Below, one piece after another: positions 1 to 3,841 of a stretch of 6,816 nucleotides of DNA (position 1 is the first letter of the stretch; each line of letters opens with the position of its first letter). The DNA is from Candidatus Bathyarchaeota archaeon (GTDB lineage Archaea; Thermoproteota; Bathyarchaeia; Bathyarchaeales; DTEX01). Below the pieces are notes generated by a model. That model ran no database searches, was not told where the DNA came from, and worked only from the letters and a program-made list of their open reading frames with translations. Location of the stretch: the NCBI GenBank assembly GCA_021162225.1, contig JAGGZB010000148.1, positions 1 to 6,816 of the forward strand, read 5' to 3'. Position numbers and translations under genes: made by a program.

Positions 1-1
1 G

Positions 2-82
2 CTCATTGAGAGACTTGAGCCTGGAGCCACGGTTGAATATTGGAAGATAATGGGGAGAATAAAAATTGTTGGTGTGAAGTGA
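2..82 (+). CDS. C-terminal end of an unidentified protein (partial, runs in from the left)
   Basis: The frame is open from base 2 to a TGA at 80-82 and gives 26 residues ending in MGRIKIVGVK. There is no start in the window, so the gene begins upstream. The reading is plausible for a real C-terminus: mixed charged and hydrophobic residues, alternating beta-like IKIVGVK, and use of ATA and AGA codons as in the other genes here. A run of T follows about 35 bases downstream, as expected of an archaeal gene end. The fragment is too short to assign a family. It points away from the leftward operon that begins at 295, so the two transcription units converge. Confidence 0.55.
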   Translation, partial: LIERLEPGATVEYWKIMGRIKIVGVK

Positions 83-116
83 TCCTTAACCCAATATGAT
101 CTAGCCCGCTTACTAC

Positions 117-127
117 TTTCTTTTTTT
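117..127 (+). terminator. T-run terminator for the rightward gene ending at 82
   Basis: TTTCTTTTTTT lies 35 bases after the stop codon at 82 with no strong stem in front. This is the usual form of an intrinsic archaeal terminator. Confidence 0.5.
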
Positions 128-137
128 AACTTCCCTG

Positions 138-212
138 AAACCCCGCTCCATAAAATTCCTGCAAAACGAAATTCGGCGGTTTTATTTTCGGGGTTTAAGC
201 CTCCACAAACCC
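138..212. other. Gene-free stretch with two competing short hairpins
   Basis: The 83-294 interval has no convincing gene on either strand. It holds AAACCCCG (138-145), which is perfectly complementary to CGGGGTTT (189-196). The GGGTTT part of the latter (191-196) also pairs with AAACCC (207-212) across a 10-base loop. The two pairings exclude each other. The segment lies between two converging transcription units, so a role at the 3' end of either transcript is possible. No family of RNA is recognisable. Confidence 0.25.
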
Positions 213-294
213 TTTTAGAGGGAGATAGAGAGCCGAAACTCCAGCTTCACAAGCTCCCACAAGTTGATTTTCTGAGGGGGTTGATGGAGAGTTC

Positions 295-510
295 TCATCC
301 CATCTTCATGGCCTCTAACAGGTCTTCCGAGCTAATCTCGCCATCAAGCCAAGCTCTAATCATAGCTCCCCTACTCCTCAGCCTGTCCCCCTTCCTACAC
401 TCCCATCTCCTATGCCTCGGAATATAATGGCTTGGATCAAGTCTCATGGCTGGGCAATCCGCTATCTCCGAGAGCCTAACAATCCTCATAATAGGCTTCT
501 TCTCCACCAT
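295..510 (-). CDS. Small hypothetical protein, 71 aa, last gene of the left operon
   Basis: The protein has 71 residues and I do not recognise it. It starts at ATG 510 behind GAGGTGAATAGGAG, and the stop of the gene before it (TGA at 525-523) is 12 bases upstream, so it is co-transcribed with the rest of the operon. The N-terminal half is basic. It contains two cysteines and two histidines spaced C19-x8-H28-x4-H33-x4-C38, followed by an arginine-rich stretch (residues 32-51). The C-terminal third (about 49-70) looks like an acidic amphipathic helix, SEDLLEAMKM. The C-H-H-C set could hold a metal ion and the basic patch could contact nucleic acid, but both are inference from composition only. 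It is the 3' end of the unit; no clear terminator follows. Confidence 0.7.
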   Translation of the reverse strand: MVEKKPIMRIVRLSEIADCPAMRLDPSHYIPRHRRWECRKGDRLRSRGAMIRAWLDGEISSEDLLEAMKMG

Positions 511-522
511 CTCCTATTCACC

Positions 523-837
523 TCAAAACCATAATGTAAGCCTCAAACCCTTCTCATCTCCAGTAACTTCGAAGTCTAGTGGAAACGGCTTACCAGCTAT
601 TCGATAAACCGACCCCAGCCCCGTCTCCTCAACCCTCTTAGCGACCTCAATCAACCCATCCATCGAGACGCCCCACATACCACTCAACCCAAACACATCT
701 ATCCTCAAGTTGAGGCGTCCGCCCTCACGAACCTCAACCCTATCGAAGGATAATCCCCTCTTCCTCAGAGCCTCTGCCACAGCCCTCTTAACCCTCTCAA
801 ACTCCTCATCCAAATACCCATATACGAACTTGAACAT
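523..837 (-). CDS. Hypothetical alpha/beta protein, about 105 aa, left operon
   Basis: Unrecognised protein. I chose ATG at 837 (MFKFVYGYLD) because GGAAGAGGGG lies just upstream at SD spacing, and the stop of the preceding 55-aa gene is 2 bases away. ATG at 843 would overlap that stop as ATGA and is also possible. A TTG at 855 would place the ribosome binding site inside the coding sequence, so I rejected it. The protein opens with a charged helix, FERVKRAVAEALRKRG, then has beta-rich segments (DRVEVREGGRLNLRIDVFG), a central helix (LIEVAKRVEE) and a final beta strand GLRLTLWF. The helix closely resembles one in the 86-aa protein of the same operon. There are no membrane segments or cysteines. 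It is probably a small cytoplasmic protein with a compact alpha/beta fold. Confidence 0.75.
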   Translation of the reverse strand: MFKFVYGYLDEEFERVKRAVAEALRKRGLSFDRVEVREGGRLNLRIDVFGLSGMWGVSMDGLIEVAKRVEETGLGSVYRIAGKPFPLDFEVTGDEKGLRLTLWF

Positions 838-839
838 CC

Positions 840-1007
840 TCATCCCCTCTTCCAAACGTAGGTGTCATTAACGAGAACATCCTTAAGTCTCCAATTCTCA
901 TCGAATACCAGTTTTACTACTGCCGTCCTGCCATCCGTTATCCTCACATCCCTAACCCCTTCATCTATGACGGCCTCACAACTCTTCCCGAATCTAACTA
1001 CCACCAT
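840..1007 (-). CDS. Very small beta-rich hypothetical protein, 55 aa, left operon
   Basis: This short gene exactly fills the space between its neighbours. ATG at 1007 is preceded by GAGGTGATAAGCG, the stop of the 144-aa gene is 6 bases upstream, and its own TGA (842-840) is 2 bases before the next ATG at 837. The 55 residues start MVVVRFGKSC and end NDTYVWKRG. The pattern is strands with turns (AVIDEGVRDVRITDGRTAVV, then KLVFDEN), which suggests a small all-beta domain. It has a single cysteine at residue 10. I know no family for it. The tight SD-led junctions on both sides and sensible amino-acid composition make it likely real despite its size. A rightward reading frame covers the same bases but is a Ser/Thr/Leu-rich antisense shadow. 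Confidence 0.7.
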   Translation of the reverse strand: MVVVRFGKSCEAVIDEGVRDVRITDGRTAVVKLVFDENWRLKDVLVNDTYVWKRG

Positions 1008-1013
1008 CGCTTA

Positions 1014-1448
1014 TCACCTCTCTTCCTCAACCTCAACTTCCTTAACCGAGCCTCTCATCCTAACGAATCTGGCCTTACCCATATCTGGAATCTCGCCTAA
1101 GATCGCATACTTCACGTCCCTAACCCTCATCTCTTCCCTCCTAAGGTCTTTATGCTCCACCTCAACCTCTACACAGGTATGCTTTGAATCATCTGAGTTT
1201 TCTAAGTTTATTGCGAGCCTGCCGTCCTTAAGCTCCTCTATCCAAAGCTCCCCATTCTTAACAGGTATGTTCAATAGTCCATCCGCTCCCTTCTCCGAGA
1301 CCATTATCTCCATCCAACCCCTCTCCTCAAGATTCGGAATGGATAGCTTCTTCCTAATCTCCTTCTCAACGTATTCTTTTTCGAGCTTATCCTCGTAGAA
1401 GCCGTTTACGTGAAACCTCAAGCGAACCAGATACTCTATCCACTCCAT
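1014..1448 (-). CDS. Hypothetical charged protein, 144 aa, left operon
   Basis: The largest protein of the left operon; I do not recognise it. ATG at 1448 follows GAGGTAGGG with about 4 bases of spacing. It begins MEWIEYLVRLRFHVNGFYED, then has a highly charged helix (DKLEKEYVEKEIRKKL, about residues 20-35). Alternating strands and turns follow: GWMEIMVSEKG, NGELWIEELKDGRLAINL and CVEVEVEHKD. It ends in an acidic tail, KEVEVEEER. It has no signal peptide or membrane segment. The high Glu/Lys/Arg content is typical of soluble thermophile proteins. Its stop is 6 bases before the 55-aa gene. A 178-codon rightward frame across the same DNA (862-1398) is rich in Ser/Thr/Leu with no initiation signal and is the antisense shadow. 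Confidence 0.78.
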   Translation of the reverse strand: MEWIEYLVRLRFHVNGFYEDKLEKEYVEKEIRKKLSIPNLEERGWMEIMVSEKGADGLLNIPVKNGELWIEELKDGRLAINLENSDDSKHTCVEVEVEHKDLRREEMRVRDVKYAILGEIPDMGKARFVRMRGSVKEVEVEEER

Positions 1449-1498
1449 TAAACCCTACCTCGACATCTAAGCATTTGATCAGGGGTTAAAACCCTCAT
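1448..1498 (-). CDS. Possible 16-codon mini-ORF bridging two operon genes
   Basis: The 55-base gap between the 86-aa and 144-aa genes holds ATG at 1498 and an in-frame TAA at 1450-1448. The mini-ORF starts 5 bases after the upstream stop and ends in a TAATG overlap with the next start. It encodes MRVLTPDQMLRCRGRV. GGGGAAGTGA precedes it. It could be a coupling ORF that carries ribosomes to the next start, a remnant of a shortened gene, or chance. The fit at both ends is its only support. Confidence 0.25.
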   Translation of the reverse strand: MRVLTPDQMLRCRGRV

Positions 1499-1503
1499 GG
1501 CCT

Positions 1504-1764
1504 TCACTTCCCCTTTTGAGGATTCTTCAGCCTCAGAAGAACTACCCTCTCAACATCATCTCTATACGGGTAATGCCTATGCTCCCTAACCTCAACCTCA
1601 CCTGCGAGATTTTCCTCGACAAATTCTAGAAGCTCCTCAACATTCCTAAACCTCTCCTTTAGCCTATGATATGCGTATAACAATCTCTCGGCTGTGGCCA
1701 CTCCCTCTTCCTTCCTCAAAGCCTCGACTAACGCCACCTTAACTCTCTCGGCTTCCCCGCTCAT
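1504..1764 (-). CDS. Small helical hypothetical protein, 86 aa, left operon
   Basis: Unrecognised. The start ATG (1764) overlaps the stop of the gene before it as ATGA, a classic sign of translational coupling. The first 55 or so residues look largely helical: AERVKVALVEALRKEEG, AERLLYAYHRLKERFRN and VEELLEFVEENLAG, with regular hydrophobic spacing. A beta-like C-terminal part follows (GEVEVREHRHYPYRDDVERVVLLRLK) and a basic end, NPQKGK. The first helix matches the first helix of the 105-aa protein downstream (ERVK-x-A-x-x-EALRK), and both have a VEVRE strand later, so the two may be distant paralogues. It is soluble, with no cysteines. Confidence 0.75.
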   Translation of the reverse strand: MSGEAERVKVALVEALRKEEGVATAERLLYAYHRLKERFRNVEELLEFVEENLAGEVEVREHRHYPYRDDVERVVLLRLKNPQKGK

Positions 1765-1986
1765 TCACCATCAACCCCCATTCCCTTCAAGGCTTCATCC
1801 ACCACGCTAAAGCTGACCATCTGAAGCCCATAGCTGAACCTCTCGAAGTCTTCTGCCGTCTCAGGAGCTTTACATACTACCACCTTCAGGCCATCGTATT
1901 CTAGGTCTCTTCCACCACCATAAACCCAAGCGTAGAGGTCGTCATCGTAAGCCTTCCCTACTGCGAAAACCTTTTAACCCCTTCAT
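1761..1986 (-). pseudogene. First gene of the left operon, about 74 aa, with an apparent one-base frameshift near its start
   Basis: From ATG at 1986 the frame reads MKGLK and then would stop after nine more codons. Skipping one base in the TTAAAAGG at about 1971-1978 opens a clean frame that reads VFAVGKAYDDDLYAWVYGGG, continues to residue 74 and ends at TGA 1763-1761, overlapping the next ATG by four bases. That frame has a stop just upstream (TAA within the same AAAA run) and no ATG before the middle of the gene, so it cannot start on its own near its 5' end. The downstream part has normal coding character (DGLKVVVCKAPE, DFERFSYGLQMVSFSVVDEALKG). This could be an assembly or sequencing slip in the A run, a true mutation, or +1 frameshifting. 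A shorter product from an internal GTG is also possible. No family recognised. Confidence 0.6.
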
Positions 1987-2005
1987 CTTGAGAATAGCTC
2001 ATCAG

Positions 2006-2015
2006 CTTGTATAAG
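2006..2015 (-). promoter_or_regulatory. Candidate TATA box of the left operon
   Basis: Read leftward, CTTATACAAG is centred about 25 bases before ATG 1986. That distance is where an archaeal TATA box would sit for a leaderless transcript. A second TATA-like element (TTATAATAAAA) lies about 20 bases further up, inside the palindrome at 2024-2040. Confidence 0.4.
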
Positions 2016-2023
2016 AAGCGGAT

Positions 2024-2040
2024 ATGTTTTATTATAACAT
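2024..2040. promoter_or_regulatory. 17-bp AT-rich imperfect palindrome, possible operator
   Basis: ATGTTTTATTATAACAT pairs with its own reverse complement at 7 of 8 base pairs around a central base. It lies just upstream of the TATA candidate for the left operon and overlaps a second TATA-like element. A dimeric regulator could bind here; AT-rich symmetry by chance is the alternative. Confidence 0.3.
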
Positions 2041-2103
2041 TCCCGTCTTATGGCCAAAAGAAGGAGCTATATTTAAGTTTTCACCAATATATTAAGCTTT
2101 ACG

Positions 2104-2118
2104 CTCTCAAAATGAGAG
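2104..2118. promoter_or_regulatory. Perfect dyad CTCTCA-AAA-TGAGAG, possible operator
   Basis: The two 6-base arms are exact inverted copies separated by AAA. The element ends 5 bases before the TATA box at 2124, a place where archaeal activators or repressors often bind. Its left half, CTCTCAAAA, recurs on the other strand at 3033-3025 near the promoter of the 63-codon reading frame. Confidence 0.35.
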
Positions 2119-2133
2119 AAAATCTTTTAAATA
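2119..2133 (+). promoter_or_regulatory. BRE plus TATA box of the 79-aa gene
   Basis: The purine-rich AAAAT is followed by CTTTTAAATA (2124-2133), very close to an ideal archaeal TATA box. Transcription about 25 bases downstream would begin near 2154, leaving a leader of only a few bases before ATG 2160. Confidence 0.55.
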
Positions 2134-2159
2134 ATACCTAATTTAAAGAAAAATGAAAA

Positions 2160-2399
2160 ATGACGCGAGAAAAAGTTCAATTTTTCAACTTTGAACGAAA
2201 AAACGTAAAAAATCGAAAAAGTAGTATAGAGAGGTTACAAGCAGAGAAGAAACTGCGTAAAAAGGTGTTTGAGATTGCTCACCACATTTTGAGAGAGTAT
2301 GGTATAGAATTGAATAATGAAGAAGAATTACTTAGTTTCCTGCTACTTATGGGCTGGGTAAGGTTTCAGAATTTAAAAAGGAAGCTATCCCTAGCTTAA
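2160..2399 (+). CDS. Small basic hypothetical protein, 79 aa
   Basis: A lone rightward gene between two leftward units. I do not recognise it. Its start fits the strong TATA box at 2124 and there is no SD, consistent with a nearly leaderless transcript. A nearby ATG at 2153 in another frame stops after 13 codons. The N-terminal 35 residues are very basic and partly polar (KNVKNRKSSIERLQAEKKLRKK in outline). They run into a helix, KVFEIAHHILREYGIEL, then a short acidic turn NNEEELLS and a hydrophobic helix FLLLMGWVRFQNLKRKL. Size and charge suit a small nucleic-acid-binding or regulatory protein, perhaps acting on one of the nearby dyads, but that is inference. No cysteines and no clear membrane span. 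Confidence 0.6.
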   Translation: MTREKVQFFNFERKNVKNRKSSIERLQAEKKLRKKVFEIAHHILREYGIELNNEEELLSFLLLMGWVRFQNLKRKLSLA

Positions 2400-2462
2400 A
2401 AAGGAGGAAGCTATTAAGAAGGATTCTAAATAACTAATCAATGTACGAGAGTCGAGAGAGTC

Positions 2463-2472
2463 ATAAAAAGAA
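2463..2472 (-). terminator. T-run terminator after the 117-aa gene
   Basis: Read leftward, TTCTTTTTAT begins 5 bases after the stop at 2477. A second T5 follows at 2402-2398. This is consistent with transcription ending between two convergent genes. Confidence 0.4.
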
Positions 2473-2476
2473 CCGA

Positions 2477-2830
2477 CTAGCAAATTAATTCATCAAATAT
2501 CTGTTGTTGAACGTACCAAGTTAATATTACTGAAAGTGCTTTGGAAAGCTTCTTTCCGATACTTTCTGCATTTAAGGCATTAGAGTCGATCACAGCTTTA
2601 TTGCTGAATTCAAATATCTGCACCCGGACCCTGATATATTGCTTAAATATCTGCTTAGTTGAAGCCTTTCTCTCAACGACCAAATCTATAAAATCTTCAA
2701 TTAGCTGTATCAATTCTCTGAAAGCTAACAAAACACTTCCCTTCAATTCTTTTGAATAAGTTGCATCAAGCTCCCTCACCCATCTTCGCAAATTGCTTAT
2801 ATCATTAGGAATTATGTCACAGGTTTTCAT
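2477..2830 (-). CDS. Helical hypothetical protein, 117 aa
   Basis: Not recognised. ATG at 2830 lies 8 bases after GAGGGG, and an in-frame TGA lies a few codons upstream, which fixes the start region. The protein looks nearly all helical. It has NDISNLRRWVREL, a long amphipathic stretch LLAFRELIQLIEDFIDLVVERK (about 34-55, in outline), then IFKQYIRVRVQIFEFSNKAV, and a hydrophobic end ALSVILTWYVQQQIFDELIC. Hydrophobic residues recur every three to four positions as in helical bundles or coiled coils, interrupted by charges, so membrane insertion is unlikely. Two cysteines lie near the ends (C4, C117). It may share a transcript with the overlapping 63-codon frame. The rightward frame over 2541-2759 is its shadow. 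Confidence 0.65.
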   Translation of the reverse strand: MKTCDIIPNDISNLRRWVRELDATYSKELKGSVLLAFRELIQLIEDFIDLVVERKASTKQIFKQYIRVRVQIFEFSNKAVIDSNALNAESIGKKLSKALSVILTWYVQQQIFDELIC

Positions 2831-3008
2831 AGCACTTTCCCCTCTTAAGTTTCATTACATAGATACGGAGCCTAGAGATTATTCGGCTCGGAAGTGCCAC
2901 TACAACGTTCAAGATGTTATGCATCTTACGTTGAGGAAACTGTTTTACACCTCCAGATAATGCTCTAACGTAATTAAGCCAGAATAGGAACGTAAATTCA
3001 CCTAACAT
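2817..3008 (-). CDS. Doubtful short reading frame, 63 aa, overlapping the start of the 117-aa gene
   Basis: The frame from ATG 3008 to TGA 2819-2817 overlaps the next gene by 14 bases. It has a hydrophobic start (MLGEFTFLFWLNYVRALSGG) and a basic second half (SRIISRLRIYVMKLKRGK). TATA-like TTTATTAA lies about 30 bases upstream, which would allow a leaderless start. A second TATA-like GATATATAC lies only 5-14 bases upstream and would put the transcript start inside the frame. The region may therefore be simply the leader of the 117-aa gene, with translation beginning at an internal Met such as 2924 or not at all. No family recognised. Confidence 0.35.
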   Translation of the reverse strand: MLGEFTFLFWLNYVRALSGGVKQFPQRKMHNILNVVVALPSRIISRLRIYVMKLKRGKCYENL

Positions 3009-3029
3009 TTCCGTGTATATATCTTTTTG

Positions 3030-3062
3030 AGAGATTAATAAATTTTTTGATAGATAATCTCT
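3030..3062. promoter_or_regulatory. 8-bp dyad flanking a TATA-like element
   Basis: AGAGATTA (3030-3037) and TAATCTCT (3055-3062) are perfect inverted copies 17 bases apart. The TATA-like TTTATTAA read leftward (about 3042-3035) overlaps the lower-numbered arm and runs into the spacer. A protein bound to the arms would cover or bracket the promoter of the leftward unit starting at 3008. Alternatively it is a hairpin at the 3' end of the transcript coming from 3084. Confidence 0.35.
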
Positions 3063-3083
3063 TTTATTGAAAGCTCTCTTAGC

Positions 3084-3404
3084 TTATACCTCATAGTTCT
3101 CGTCTATGAAGCCGTAATCCCGCCCTATCGCGGCATAGAAGTACTGAGAGGGCAGACTTATGGGAGATATTTCTAAGCTTATTCTTGACATAGGAAGTGA
3201 AGCGAAAAAAGTATGTCGAAGAAAGCCATATATACGAAACCAGTGGAGATAAATAACCAGGGGAAGAGCTAATTTATCTGCAAGAAATGCTCCAAGAATC
3301 AACATTGAGAGAGCTACCAGCAAGACATCAAGTAGGACATAGCCTAAGAGTAATTCCCAGCTCCTATAGAATGATAATGAGAAGCTGATAAAAATAGTGC
3401 ACAT
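3084..3404 (-). CDS. Multi-pass membrane protein segment, 106 codons, probably the C-terminal part of a broken gene
   Basis: The frame from ATG 3404 has about two membrane spans: residues 18-41 (WELLLGYVLLDVLLVALSML and on) and 46-62 (LALPLVIYLHWFRIYGF). A polar end follows, SQYFYAAIGRDYGFIDENYEV in outline. No SD or promoter precedes ATG 3404, and an in-frame TAG lies directly upstream, so independent translation is not well supported. It lies in the same frame as the 104-codon membrane segment at 3839-3525, and two other hydrophobic frames bridge the gap. I think it is the tail of that gene. No family can be named. Confidence 0.5.
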   Translation of the reverse strand: MCTIFISFSLSFYRSWELLLGYVLLDVLLVALSMLILGAFLADKLALPLVIYLHWFRIYGFLRHTFFASLPMSRISLEISPISLPSQYFYAAIGRDYGFIDENYEV

Positions 3405-3574
3405 ATGCTAGATAGACTGTCATAGCGGCAAAGATAGTAGAAAACGTGAGAACGGTTTTATCAACACCTCTCCCCTACGATTCTGAGATAGATTAAATTA
3501 GCATATACTCGAATATTTTCCAAACTATCCGTATAGAGAGAAAAACATACAGGTATCCCTAATATTTCTCTCAT
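3364..3574 (-). pseudogene. Two bridging frames between the membrane-protein pieces
   Basis: Between the 104- and 106-codon frames the protein signal continues in two other frames. Bases 3574-3461 encode a 37-codon frame containing SLYTDSLENIRVYANLIYLR. From about 3475 to 3364 a third frame, with no start of its own, reads DKTVLTFSTIFAAMTVYLAY, then VHYFYQLLIIIL and TAG. Each change is a +1 step: near the T5 run at about 3546-3540, near GAGAGGTGTTGAT at 3470-3460, and between about 3404 and 3364. The pieces join into a believable membrane protein. This is by-eye inference; hydrophobic frames are common in AT-rich DNA. Confidence 0.4.
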
Positions 3575-3839
3575 ACTTAAGAAAGCAATGTCCGAGAAAT
3601 AGCAAACTAAACGATATGCCGAAAGAACCCCGCAAAGAGTATCTCCTACATGCGTTGAAAGCTAGAAAGGCAGTTAAGCCTAAATAAGCTATCAATAGTA
3701 ATCGGTTTAAGCATGCTAATAGGCTCATTGACCAGCTGCACAATATGTAAACTAGTATCGGTATGAGATACATAAAAGCAAGACTATAGGATCTTAAGCA
3801 GATTATTATTTGCGTGAATTTTTTACCTAACTTATTCAT
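3525..3839 (-). CDS. N-terminal membrane protein segment, 104 codons, coupled to the surface-protein gene
   Basis: ATG at 3839 is 2 bases after the stop of the 905-aa gene, with GGAGGTG (3857-3851) inside that gene's last codons serving as its ribosome binding site. The start is therefore well supported and the two products are made together. The protein has a short basic N-terminus (MNKLGKKFTQ) and about three membrane spans: residues 19-37 (AFMYLIPILVYILCSW), 46-64 (RLLLIAYLGLTAFLAFNAC) and 72-88 (FGISFSLLFLGHCF), with arginines between spans 2 and 3. It stops abruptly after MFFSLYG, while another frame continues SLYTDSLENI. I read it as the start of a roughly 250-residue membrane protein truncated by a frameshift in a T5 run. 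A short standalone protein is the alternative. Family unknown. Confidence 0.55.
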   Translation of the reverse strand: MNKLGKKFTQIIICLRSYSLAFMYLIPILVYILCSWSMSLLACLNRLLLIAYLGLTAFLAFNACRRYSLRGSFGISFSLLFLGHCFLKYERNIRDTCMFFSLYG

Positions 3840-3841
3840 TA

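Noticed and set aside
844..855. TTG start at 855 for the 105-aa protein
   Set aside because: The ribosome binding site GGAAGAGGGG would lie within this extension, and the upstream 55-aa gene overlaps it. ATG 837 (or 843) fits better.
862..1398. Rightward 178-codon reading frame
   Set aside because: Its product is dominated by Ser, Thr, Leu and Ile, it has no initiation signals, and it lies antisense to two well-supported leftward genes with SD sites. It is a shadow.
2541..2759. Rightward 72-codon reading frame
   Set aside because: It is antisense to the 117-aa gene, which has an SD and coherent helical sequence; this frame has neither.
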